This document shows, one piece after another, positions 1-11,130 of a stretch of DNA of 64,000 nucleotides (its first letter is position 1; the number at the start of each line of letters is the position of its first letter). The position numbers and the translations under genes were made by a program. Below the pieces are notes generated by a model. That model was not told where the DNA came from and did no database searches. It saw only the letters and a list, made by a program, of their open reading frames with translations. Location: the NCBI RefSeq assembly GCF_949987535.1, contig NC_080081.1, forward strand, positions 47,776,973-47,840,972, written 5' to 3'. This stretch comes from Balaenoptera acutorostrata (taxonomy: Eukaryota; Chordata; Mammalia; Artiodactyla; Balaenopteridae).

Positions 1-1784
1 AGTGTTTCTTTCTTTTTTCCCCCCAATCATACTGGAAGTGGACTGTGATTAGACATTTAAGTTTTTAGGGGAAATTACTCACACTTAGATCTACTCAAAT
101 TTTTTAATGCTAGCTTGTGTTTAGTGGTTTCTTTCAGATTGCATGTGGGTAAACAAATACCTATGTAATCTCTGTTTTCTGAAAGCTGAATCTTGAATTG
201 AAACTTATTCTGTCTCTACTGTTTGGAAATAGAAACCAACATTTTTAGATGAGTTTTCCAGCTGTTTACTCTGTTAGTCAACATCTCTAGTCCTGTCATG
301 GGCCCTTGAATTTACTGTCATCCTGCCCTACTGGCTTCTCTTGCTGATGGTGAGAATTGATAGATAAGTGTTTCCCAGAAGAGAAGGAATAGTGAACCTG
401 ACCTTAACTTCTTGCTTGTTTCTCAGACTGTTAAACTTCCCACGCTTACATCCCTTTGAGTTTTCTTATTTTTCTATGTAAGCATTATAATTCTGTTGTA
501 ATTCATTGCGTGTTCTTTTTTGTGAAAGATTGTGTATAATAATATAGTTTGTAATTGGACTTACATGCATGCCTGTGTAGTTTTTAAAAAACAGACCAAG
601 CATTTAACAAATTAATTGAGTTGCTAGATCCTCAATGAAATAGTTTAAGGATATTAAAAAAAAAATTTAAAAAAACTATGACCAAAAAAATGAATCCTTA
701 TGTGTCTTGTTTCTACTCAAGAGTGACTACTCTTTTTCTGAAAGTTATGAGTCCAACTCTAATTTAAAAGCCTGTCCTATTTTAGGCCGTTGAAGGTAAA
801 TAAAAACGTTCCTCTTGGTTATTTACATCTTCTGAATTCTACATCATGTAACCTACATTCCCTACGTTTTCTGTATAATACTTTCTGTATCTTCTGTGCA
901 GTTTTTAGTTCATAAATCTTACATAGGCCCTAGTCTCATTTCTCTTAAAATTGTTTGTCTGCTTTCATTGTTTCTTCTCTCTTCTTTAACATCACTTTAT
1001 GGCATTTTCCTCAAAGCAACTCAAACTGGCATTTTGGAATATTTCATTTGTGTAAGTACATGTTTTCGCTTTATTGTGGCATCCTATTCCAAGTAGGATT
1101 TCTGCATGATACTTTTTCATTAGCCTTACTTTTCAAGCATTAGGCCACTTAGAATGCTGTTGTGTCAGAAGTTGGCTCTATTCCTTTTTTCTTGTCAGAG
1201 GAACTTGAAATGATCCCTTTCAGGTGTGATGTGAGTTGTGACTGGGGTGATACCTCTGGTTGGAGAGTGAGAGAGCCAAGTGGTTAACCAAATGCAGTGG
1301 GCTGGAAATCTCTACTGGTGGGAAAGCACACATACAGTAGCCATGTGGATTTGGGTTCAATTCTAGTCATGGTCTCTGGGATGAGATTGTGACCCTAAGT
1401 GCCTCAGGATCACACCCACTCTCACGGACCTCTGTGCATAGTTGTTAATTTCAACTGCTGAAGTTAATAGTGATTAAAATAAATTTTACAGCGCAGGATT
1501 CAACATTAAACTTTTGTTAATCCAGTATTATTACTTCATTGTTCCTAGGTCAGCATATGTGGTCTACTGATCACATAGTTCAGTCTAGAACTGGCATGGT
1601 CACTTATCCAGCTGCATTCTCTTTGGTATAAGCAAAGCTCAAGCTGTGTCCCTCCAGTTACTGTTTTTCCTGCCCTAGAAGAAGGAACATCTTCTCTGAA
1701 AGGGTGGAGAATCTGGGATAGTGATTTACACTGTACAGATTTTTAACCTGGATCATCATCGAGGTAGATTCATTAGCATAAAAG
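1..1784. other. AT-rich intronic sequence without a recognised gene
   Basis: This is presumed DIAPH3 intron 1. I see no splice-bounded coding segment. The short open frames at 896-1143 are T-rich and lack features. Poly-A/T runs near 655-690 are the only simple repeats. Confidence 0.6.
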
Positions 1785-2630
1785 TGCCATCATCAAAAAA
1801 TCTACAAACAATAAATGCTGGAGAGGGTGTGAAGAAAAGGGAACCCTCATACACTGTTGATGGGAATGTAAATTGATACAGCCACTATGGAGAACAGTGT
1901 GGAGGTTCCTTAAAAAACTAAAAACAGAACTACCATACGACCCAGCAATCCCACTACTGGGCATATACCCTGAGAAAACCATAATTCAAAAAGAGTCATG
2001 TACCAAAATGTTCATTGCAGCTCTATTTACAATAGCCAGGACATGGAAGCAACCTAAGTGTCCATCAATGGATGAATGGATAAAGAAGATGTGGCACATA
2101 TATACAGTGGAATATTACTTAGCCATAAAAAAACCAAAATTGAGTTATTTGTAGTGAGGTGGATGGACCTAGAGTCTGTCATACAGAGTGAAGTAAGTCA
2201 GAAAGAGAAAAACAAACACCGTATGCTAACACATATATATGGAATCTAAGAAAAAAGAAAAAAAAAGGTCATGAAGAACCCAGGGGGAAGACGGGAATAA
2301 AGACGCAGACTTACTAGAGAATGGACTTGAGGATACGGGGAGGGGGAAGGGTAAGCTGGGACAAAGTGAGAGAGTGACATGGACATATATACACTACCAA
2401 ATGTAAAATAGATAGCTAGTGGGAAGCAGCTGCATAGCACAGGGAGATCAGCTTGGTGCTTTGTGACCACCTAGAGGGGTGGGATAGGGAGGGTGGGAGG
2501 GAGGGAGATGCAAGAGGGAAGAGATATGGGGGTATATGTATATGTATAACTGATTCATTTTGTTATAAAGCAGAAACTAACACACCAGTGTAAAGCAATT
2601 ATACTCCAGTAAAGATGTTAAAAAAAAAAA
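1785..2630 (+). mobile_element. LINE-1 3' fragment (L1-D), 5' truncated
   Basis: This is the last ~120 codons of L1 ORF2 plus the 3' UTR and poly(A), on the + strand. The frame at 1873-2154 reads [32 protein letters not shown] and [13 protein letters not shown], the hallmark C-terminal L1 ORF2 sequence, also present in L1-A, L1-B and L1-C. The frame slips in the lysine run after YLAIKK. The 3' UTR ends with cagtaaagatgtt and a run of A at 2620-2630. A short possible target duplication (aaaagtg) sits on both sides but is too short to be firm. It is a dead insertion with no EN or RT core. Confidence 0.93.
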
Positions 2631-2639
2631 GTGAATTCT

Positions 2640-4570
2640 AGTTACAAGCATGAATGATAAATTTCATTCTGTCAATAAATATTGAATTTATTGATACCTA
2701 TTTGCCACTTATTCCGTTAGATGATGATTGCTAACACATGTCCTTTTATACTTTTTGTAGACCTGACCTGATTTCCTGTTTAGGAAATGTGCTTGACACT
2801 TTCTCTGCCCTTTTAAAGGTCTAATGCTACAATGAATAAGAAGAAGGAGAATTGGAAATTGATTCCAGCTACTTAAATACAAAATCTTCCCCAACTCCAG
2901 AATTTATAAAACTTGGATTGTTTTTTCCCCCTAAATGCTTAATTTTGCTTTTGAACTCCACTTTGCAGGAAACTAATTTATTCACTTTCTAAAGTGGCCT
3001 TGTGTTTGTCTAGCAAGGAAATCGGCAAAAGGGTTCTCAAAGAAGTAGCAATGAAATTGAAAAGTGTCTACTGTCACCAACTGGTGATAAATCAAACCGA
3101 TGTTAAAGATGCAAATAGTCATTCCAGTACTCTCTTCTCTTTTATTAGACTTGTTTAAGTTAATTAGCCAGCAAAGTACTTCATTATCTATTATGCTGCA
3201 TGCTAATGGTAGATTTAAAGTTTCACTTTTATAATTTGAAAAATTTTCTGAAAATCTTATTTAAACCCCTATATCCATTGCGTTCTAAGTCTGTATGGTA
3301 GCTAATACTAATACTATTATTTGGGAGAATATATTTATTGTACTACAGTGAGGTTTCTAGTTTGTGAGGTTTACAAAGACAAGAAATTTTAGGAGACTAT
3401 GACATTCAAGGTTAACTTTTGTCCATCTTTTTGAGAAAGTGATTAAAACAATATATAATGCATTTTTATTAGACTGTCAGAAATTGAATTACATTCAACT
3501 TAGCATTGTAGAATTTTAAATGTACTCTATTAACTAAAATTAAAACTTATAAATTACTGATATGATTGGTTTCTTTCATTTGCAGCATTTAAATATTAGG
3601 ACACTGACGGATGATATGGTAAGATTATCCTTGTTGTTTCCTTTGTTGTGAATCTTAACTAACCATGTAATGTTGATGGTGTGCTGCACTAACACCTTTG
3701 AAATTGCTACAAACTGCATGTTTTGGAAATGGACTCTTTTTATAGTGCTAAAGTAAGAGGTAGAACTGGTGAAATACATTAGATTGTTGCTTTCAAATAG
3801 TAAAAGGGACTAGTCAGTATGTTCATTTAAAAATTTTGTTTAATCACAAGTTGTTAGTCAACTTGGAATCATTCAAATCACCTCTCTTTCTCTGAGGGTG
3901 AATCGCACACTTCAAAAAGAGGTACAAAGGATAGCTAAAGACATGTCAGCTTTTCAAAAATATGTAGTTGCTAATTAAAGTAAACCAGACTAAAATATCA
4001 CACATATATTTTTAAAAAGTTTTGTTTAAAAATGAGAGAACTAAGCATGCCTTATCCTATATTCTGCATGCTGAAAATAATCAGCTTTCTTATAAGTACT
4101 TAACATTTTATATCACCATTACAGATTCTTATATATTCAAATGAATTTTTCTGAGAAGTATATTTTTGAATGTAACTCTTGGTTAACGGTAAAAAATAAC
4201 AATGAGAATAACAACAAGACCCAAATAAACAGTAGCACCAAAAATACGGAAGCATGATATAGAGGACCAAGCACAGCACTTCGATAACTAGGATTTGAAT
4301 TCGGCTTCACTTTATGTCAAATATGAAACAGTGCCTAGAACACACTGAGCACTCAAAAAGTGTTTAGCACCCCCGATATCCAAAGTACCATCTTAGGCAC
4401 ATGGTTTAGGTGGGCATACAAAGATGAATGAGATGTAGATCTGGACATGCACGATTTAAAAAATTGAATCAGAATGCTATGTTTTATTCCTCTGGATTGT
4501 ATCTAAGAAAAGGATATTTATGTAAACTTTTCTGGGTAACATTTATTTCTCATAGGATAATATGCAGAAA
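2640..4570. other. AT-rich intronic sequence, no gene or clear repeat seen
   Basis: About 1.9 kb at low GC. No open frame exceeds about 67 codons and none carries recognisable motifs or is bounded by convincing splice sites. Confidence 0.55.
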
Positions 4571-4573
4571 CGG

Positions 4574-4800
4574 TAGTAATACTGAGCACTTATGCAGATT
4601 ATGTATATAACTTCTCACCTTGCAAGGTGGGTGATGTACTTATTTTAGTGCTGAGTGCATCGGGGCTCAGGCAGCCTAAGTAGGTAGATTGCCCAAGTAT
4701 GCACAGCTCTCAGGTGGTGTAGCTGTGGCTTGAGTCTTGTTCCATGTAGCTCCAAACCCACCCACTTGCTGTGCTGACTTAGCCTTCACATGGCTCCTAA
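4574..4800 (+). repeat. MIR-like SINE
   Basis: The order of motifs is that of MIR: tactgagcacttatgca, then acttctcacctt, then gattgcccaagtatgcacagct, then a diverged 3' portion. It is strongly diverged and was called from the core motif only. Confidence 0.6.
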
Positions 4801-4867
4801 GGCCAATAATAAAACCATGTGCAATTATTAAGTATGAACTTTTATGAGAATCTACAGTGGTATATTT

Positions 4868-5335
4868 GCAAAGCCTTATTGAGGTATAATTCACATAGCA
4901 TGTAGTTTACCCGTGTAAAGTGTATGATTCATTGGTTTTTAGTATATTTGCAGAGTTGTAAAACCATCACCACAATCAATTTAAGAACATTTTCATTACC
5001 TAAAAAGAATATATATATTCTTTTTATATAGAATGTACTATATAGAATTTTAATATAAAATATACTATACCTGTGAATAGTCTCTCCCGAATTATTCCCA
5101 ACTCGGTCAGCCCTAGGCAATGGCCAATCTACTTTCTGTCTATAGATTTGCCTCCTCTGGACATTTTATATAAATGGAGTCTTACCTGCTCTTTTGTGAC
5201 TGAATTCTTCCACTTGGCATAATGTCTTCAAGGTTCATCCATGTTGTGGTGTGTGTGAGTGCTTCCTTTCTGTTGCTGAATAGTATTCTATGTTATGATA
5301 TTCTTGAGGTTTGTTCATATTTTATGGGCACTCTA
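4868..5335 (-). repeat. Ancient L1 3' end (L1M type)
   Basis: It opens with ttattgaggtataattcaca, the reverse complement of an old L1 3' terminus. It continues through the 'gcagagttgtaaaaccatcaccacaa' type of sequence to a diverged ORF2 C-terminal region around 5150-5330 (atgtcttcaaggttcatcc, gaatagtattct). It is too degraded to code. Confidence 0.75.
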
Positions 5336-5340
5336 CATTT

Positions 5341-5628
5341 TTTTTTTCCTCTTTTCATTCAGAACCCACTCTTACCTTTGTTTCATGACTCTGTCTTTGC
5401 ACTTTGCCAACCCATAATCTCTATCCCAAGTTCTAGAAACAGAGTCATGTTGTGGAGTGGCTTCAGTGGGCCACTCTGGAAGCTATCGTACTCTGATCTT
5501 ACATTAGTAAATGGGTTCCTCCTCAGTGAAGACTTTCTCTCTCCATCCTGTCTCCATTCCTTGCCTCTCCCCTCATCCTTGCCCCTCGGCTTGGTAGGGT
5601 CAGAACTTTTGGGTTTTACCATGGTCCC
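5341..5628. other. Intronic sequence between repeats, nothing recognised
   Basis: A 142-codon + frame (5222-5650) spans this stretch, but it starts in old L1 and ends in the T tail of a SINE, so it is not a gene. Confidence 0.5.
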
Positions 5629-5642
5629 CTGTGCATATTTTT

Positions 5643-6098
5643 TTTTTTAAATTAATTTATTTATTTTTGGCTGTGCTGGGTCTTCGTTTCTGTGCGAGGG
5701 CTTTCTCTAGTTGCGGCAAGCGGGGGCCACTCTTTTTTTTTTTTTTTTTTTTAAATGTTGAGTTTCTTTAGGAGTTTTTGTTTAAATTCCTCTACTTTTT
5801 TTGGTTTAATTTTAATTAATTTATTTATTTATTTATGGCTGTGTTGGGTCTTCATTTCTGTGCGAGGGCTTTCTCTAGTTGTGGCAAGTGGGGGCCACTC
5901 TTCATCGTGGTGCGCGGGCCTCTCACTATCTTGGCCTCTCCTGTTGCGGAGCACAGGCTCCAGATGCGCAGGCTCAGCAGTTGTGGCTCACGGGCCCAGC
6001 CGCTCAGCGGCATGTGGGATCCTCCCAGACCAGGGCTCGAACCTGTGTCCCCTGCATTGGCAGGCAGACTCTCAACCACTGGGCCACCAGGGAAGCCC
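5643..6098 (-). mobile_element. Compound CHR-type SINE (partial copy plus full copy)
   Basis: Two segments of the same tRNA-derived SINE lie head to tail on the minus strand. 5649-5731 carries only the 3' body (from ggctgtgctgggtcttcg to gcgggggccactc). After a T run and about 60 bp of unassigned sequence, 5815-6098 carries a full copy ending ccaccagggaagccc. The T tails lie on the left and the tRNA-like head on the right. The whole block is flanked by cctgtgcatattttt (5629-5643 and 6100-6113), so the outer unit probably entered as one insertion and was rearranged later, or was hit by a second insertion. Confidence 0.85.
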
Positions 6099-6145
6099 GC
6101 CTGTGCATATTTTTATCAAAGCAGTACATGATTTATGGTCTGTCT

Positions 6146-6954
6146 GTCTTTTTTTTTTAAATTTTTATTGGCGTATAGGTGACTTACAGTGTTCTGTTAA
6201 TTTCAGATATACAGCAAAGTGAATCAGTTATACATATACATATATCCATTCTTTTTCAGATTCTTTTCCCATATAGGTTATTACAGAATATTGAGTAGAA
6301 TTCCCTGTGCTATACAGTAGGTCCTTATTAGTTATCTATTTTATATATAGTAGTGTGTATATGTTAATCCCAATCTCCTAATTTATCGCTTCCTGCCATA
6401 TTTCCCCTTTGGTAACCATAAGTTTGATTTCCAGATCTGTGAGTCAGTTTCTGTTTTGTAAATAAGTTCCTTTGTATCATTTTTTATTAGATTCCATGTG
6501 TAATGATATCATATGATATTTGTCTTTCTCTGTCTGACTTACTTCACTTAGTATGATAATCTCCAGGTCCAACCATGTTGCTGCAAATGGCATTATTTAG
6601 TTCTTTTTTATGGCTGAGTAAAATTCCATTGTATATATGTACCACGTCTTCTTTATCCTTTCCTCTGTTGATGGACATTTAGGTTGCTTCCATGTCTAGG
6701 CTATTGTGAATAGTGCTGCAGTGAATATTGGGGTGCATGTATCTTTTCGAATTATGGTTTTCTCCAGATATATGCCCAAGAGTTGGATTGCTAGATCATA
6801 TGGTAGCTCTATATTTAGTTTTTTAAGGAACCTCCATACTGGTCTCCATAATGGTTATACCAATTTACATTCCCAGTTTACATTGTAGGAGGGTTCCCTT
6901 TTCTCCATACCCTTTCCAGCATCTATTTGTTTGTAGATTTTTTTGATGATGGCC
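6146..6954 (-). mobile_element. LINE-1 3' fragment (L1-E), 5' truncated
   Basis: The + strand shows a T run, a 3' UTR (attggcgtataggtgacttac, agcaaagtgaatcagttatac), then the reverse complement of the ORF2 C-terminus up to ttgtagatttttttgatgatgg. Near-matching flanks tatggtctgtct (6134 onward and 6955-6966) look like a target-site duplication. Sequence divergence is greater than in L1-A or L1-B. Confidence 0.88.
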
Positions 6955-7096
6955 TATGGTCTGTCTTTCTCACTGGTTTAAACCTTTTGAACCTAGAGAC
7001 AATGTGTTGTTATTAATACTTCCAGGCATGTTGTCTGGCACATGTTAAGCATTTTCATAAATTTGTTCAACAAATGAAAGAACGTGTCTCTCTTTT

Positions 7097-7457
7097 TTTT
7101 TTTTTGAAAAGGATTTTTTTTTTTTTTTTTTTAAAAGGATTTTCTTATTTATTTATTTATTTATTTATTTTTGGCTGTGTTGGGTCTTCGGTTCGTGCGA
7201 GGGCTTTCTCCAGTTGCGGCAAGCGGGGGCCACTCTTCATCGCGGTGCGGGGACCGCTCTTCATCGCGGTGCGCGGGCCTTTCTCTATCGCGGCCCCTCC
7301 CGTCGCGGGGCACAGGCTCCAGACGCGCAGGCTCAGCAATTGTGGCTCACGGGCCCAGCTGCTCCGCGGCATGTGGGATCTTCCCAGACCAGGGCTCGAA
7401 CCCGCGTCCCCTGCATTAGCAGGCAGATTCTCAACCACTGCGCCACCAGGGAAGCCC
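7097..7457 (-). mobile_element. CHR-type SINE with internal 25-bp tandem duplication
   Basis: This is a complete tRNA-derived SINE in minus orientation, from a T-rich and (ATTT)n tail to the head ending ccaccagggaagcccc. It has a clean 14-bp target duplication, cgtgtctctctttt, at 7083-7096 and 7458-7471. The body has an internal tandem duplication around 7232-7273 (ctcttcatcgcggtgcg twice, period 25). The tail also repeats aaaaggatttt. The open frames here are SINE sequence. Confidence 0.93.
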
Positions 7458-7471
7458 CGTGTCTCTCTTTT

Positions 7472-9417
7472 GATAACCTGCCTGGTATTGTGGTTTCCTG
7501 GGATCTGGGCCTGGCTTGGTCCTGGTCAAGCTTCCTGGAGATGGAGTCTTGCCTTTGCACAGAGTAGAGAAGCTTTGACCAGGACCTGTTGTCAGCCTTT
7601 CTGACCACCTGGCTGGATTTCTGACTGTGGCCTTGACCTACCTTCATCTTAGATGTTCACATGATTGACTGTCCTGGATTTCTTGCTACCCTCTCCTTCC
7701 AGGGAAGGATTGAGCAGGCAGTCTAGTTTAGGCAGCTGGCCCATTGTTGTGGAGGTCAGAGAATAAGCACGGCTGTCTTGTACAGGAGACACTGACAACT
7801 CAGTTCTTTCTTGGCCATTGTTGATTGATGCTGTGTGGAAAGAGATTTGGACTTGGAATCAGAAGACTCTCGTTGGAAGACAGAACTTCACCACTTCTTA
7901 GCTCTGTGACCTTGGCAGATCAATTATTAGATTGTTCACTTATCAGTAAAGCAGGACTAATTTTATACCTTCTCTGCCTTCCTCACAGGGTTTTGGTGAG
8001 TCTCATTTAAGCTCAAGTATCTTGACTACTGCATTCAGTTCTGTCCATTTTTACCCCCTTTAAAAAATACTTCCCAATGTGTGGACAGAGGGGTGGTGTG
8101 ACTGACTTATTTGCAGTTGACCCTTACAGGGTATGTGTGTTACAGAGCAATGCAGAGCTTTGAGGAGGGAGACGATAGCTGGATATTTTGAGGGCTCTTT
8201 AAACTATTTCTGGTGAGTCAGAGTGCAGGGAAACATTTGCCATGATGCTTTGATGTGTGCTAGCGATATGTTTTGTAATTAAAGTTTGCCACCCTTGCAA
8301 CATGTGTTGCATGTGTGCTTTTAATTTAGAACTTCCTAACGTGAATAGCCTTTTTTGGGCAGGACTTGAGAGAAGAAATATAAGAGTGACGTCTGCTGTA
8401 GTCATATGTTTGAATAACAGTATTTTAAAAACATTAAATTGAAACATCCTGGGAAACATTAATGTTAGAAACCCATCTCTTTAGGTTGCTTTTGGTTAAA
8501 GCCCTGCAAAAGTACTTCACATTTCAAGGTTATTTCTTAAATTACTATCAGAATTTAATTTCACAGGACACTGTTGGGTTAAAGGAATGAAGTATTACTG
8601 TAGCCTTGAGGCCCCTAGGCAGATCTAATATACTTTAAACAGCGTTTGCTCTACGAATATTTGGGCACCCACTATGTATAAAGTGCTGTCCAAGGTGCTA
8701 GGGTAATGTGAAGGTGAAAAAAAGCATTTAGCTTACAACGCTTCATTGTTTATACCTGGGTTGAAAGGAAAGCTTTCCTCGTAGAGGCAAAAAGGTTGGG
8801 AGGAGGACAGTGAAGGAGGGCACGTGTGAAAAGGTAAGCTGGACGAAACTGAATGTGGATGTCACAATGCTGAGTTTTCCGTCAAAGTGTCCACTGGGTG
8901 TTTTTGTGGGGTAGGCATTATTTTTGACCTGCTTTTTTCTCCCTTGTCCCTCACAACTGTTTGTCTAAAGTACAGTGCTCCTGCTGGTCTTCATCTCTCC
9001 TTTCATCTCTCTGCAGCCAACGTTACTATTGTAATCCCTTGTGTGGCCTGCAGCAATGGTTTTCAAGCTTTTTTGACCAGGACCCACAGTAAGAAACACA
9101 CTTTATTTTGTAGCCCAGCACACATACAGAAATTCTCTCTGTCAAAACAGAAGTTTTTTTAAGAACCAATATTTAATGTTTCTAAGCATAATGAACTCTA
9201 ATCATTTTCTTTTCCTTCCTTTCTACTCCTTTTTACTCCTCTCCATTCTACGAAAAAAAAGAAAGGTGATCCATTCCACTAAATTGACTTCAAGACACCA
9301 GATAGTCCACAATTACAGCTAGCAAAACAGACATCGTCCTGTACAGCAATTAGAGGAAGTTCTGAGATCTCCATTAGTGTCTGCTCTTCATTACATGTAG
9401 GTGAATGTAGGGGAGCG
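7472..9417. other. Intronic sequence with one MIR, no gene
   Basis: Mostly unique AT-rich DNA. One MIR is listed separately. Around 8650-8760 there is a diverged 'gggcacccactatgtataaagtgctgtcc' type sequence that looks like an old dispersed repeat. No splice-bounded coding segment is visible. Confidence 0.5.
7836..8012 (+). repeat. MIR-like SINE
   Basis: The sequence has the MIR core order: ggacttggaatcagaagac, cttagctctgtgaccttggc, cagtaaagcaggactaat, cctcacagggttttggtgag. Confidence 0.75.
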
Positions 9418-9572
9418 GGGTTCGGGTGCCAGGTCTGCCATGTACTAGCTTTGAATGTCATTTAGCTTTTGAGCCTTGGCATCCTTGTTTATAGGGGTTT
9501 TATAAGAGCTGAATTAAGTAATATATACTAAAATGCTTGGTAAACCATGCATTTACAATATTAGTGATTAGT
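9418..9572 (+). repeat. MIR-like SINE, diverged
   Basis: Core-like pieces ggttcgggtgccaggtctgcc, tactagctttgaatgtcatttag and ataagagctgaattaagta fit a decayed MIR. Confidence 0.5.
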
Positions 9573-9579
9573 AATATGC

Positions 9580-11130
9580 ACTTTTAAAAATTGAGGTATG
9601 ATTTACACATAATATAATGTATTAATTTTAAAAGTGCAGTCTGAATTTTGACAAATGTATACAATCATGCATACACTACAGTTATATAAAACATTTCCAT
9701 CACCTCAGAAAGTTTCCGCTGTGTCCTTTGCAGTCAATTCTCTTCCCCCTTCCCAGCTCTTGGAAAATACTGATCAGTTTTCTGAACTATACAGTAGTTC
9801 ATATTCTAGAATTTCATATAAATGGCATTACATTGTATTTTGCCATTGTGTCTGGCTTCTTTTACTTAGCATAATGCTTTTGAGACTCATCTAGTGATTG
9901 GGTGTATCAGAAATTTGTTCTTTTTATTACTGAATAGTATTCCCTTGTTTGGTAATACTAAAGTTGGTTTATATATTCAACAGTTTGGGTTGTTTCCAGT
10001 TTTTGGCTGTTAGGAAAAACTGCTATGAACATTTGAGTGCAATTGTTTTTGGACATAGGTTTTCATTTTGGAGGGCGAGTCATGTGGTTTTAACTTTATA
10101 AGATACTGACAAATTGTTTCCTCCAGTGACTAGTGATGTTGGACATCTTTTCACGTGCTTATTTGCCATTCCTATCTTGTTTGAAATGAAATGTTTATTA
10201 CTAAATATAGGACTATTCAAATTTTCTGTTTCTTCTTGAGTGAGACCTGGTAGTTTGTCTTTTAAGAAATTTTTTTTCATATTATCTATGTTGTTGAATT
10301 ATGAATTATTTATGATATTTCCTTATCTTTTTACTGTAGGATCTGTATTTATTTCCCCCTTTTCCAATTCTGATATTGATAATTTGTCTTCTGTTTTTTC
10401 CCTGATTAGTTTGTCTAGAGGTTTGTCAATTTTATTGATCTTTTCAAAGAACCAGGTTTTGGTTTCACTAATTTTCTTTATTTTATTTTCATTTATTTGT
10501 TAATCTTTATCATTTCTATACTTTTGCTTTATTCTTTTTCTGGCTTCTTAAGGTGGAAGCTTAAATAATTGATTTGAGAACTTTGTTTTCTAATAAGAAT
10601 TTTATGCTATGAATTTCCTTCTGAGAGCTAAGCTTTAGCTGCTAGTCTTCTGAATATTCAAAATAGTTTTAAATTTCCTGTTGATTTCTTCTTTTACCCA
10701 TTGATTATTTAGATATATGTTGTTTAATTTTCAAATATTTCAAGATTTTCGTGATATCTTTCTGTTACTGATTTGTAATTTAATTCCCTTGTGACCAGTG
10801 ACCATACTTTGTGTGATTTCAGTCTTTTTCAATTTAAGTCTTGCTTTCTGTCCCAGAATGTGGTCTGTCCTGGTGGAAGTTCCGTGTGTATTCTGCTTTT
10901 GTTAGAATTGGTCCATAAATAGCTAATAGGCCAAGGTGGTTGATAGTGTTGTTCACATCTTGTATATTCTGATTTTCCATCTGCTTTTTCTAAAAATTAT
11001 TGAGGAGTGTTGAAATCTCCAAGTATAATTTTGGATTTTTTAATTTTTCTTTTTAGTTCTTTCAGCTTTTGCTTCATGTTTTATGAAGCTCTGCAACTGA
11101 GTGCATATACATTTTGGATTGTTGTTTCAG
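9580..11130 (-). repeat. Ancient L1 (L1M type), 3' UTR and partial ORF2
   Basis: Starting near 9585 (aaaattgaggtatgatttac) the reverse complement of an old L1 3' end is visible. It is followed by the C-terminal ORF2 region (gaatagtattccc, gggttgtttccag) and a discontinuous piece of the RT region around 10240-10510 (gtttgtctagaggtttgtc, ttgatcttttcaaagaacc). Further decayed ORF2/EN sequence runs to about 11120. It has many stops and internal deletions. Confidence 0.75.

Noticed and set aside
5222..5650. 142-codon + frame
   Set aside because: It begins in an old L1 and ends in a SINE T tail, with no domain or splice support.
7074..7604. 176-codon + frame
   Set aside because: It is mainly antisense SINE sequence and its tail.
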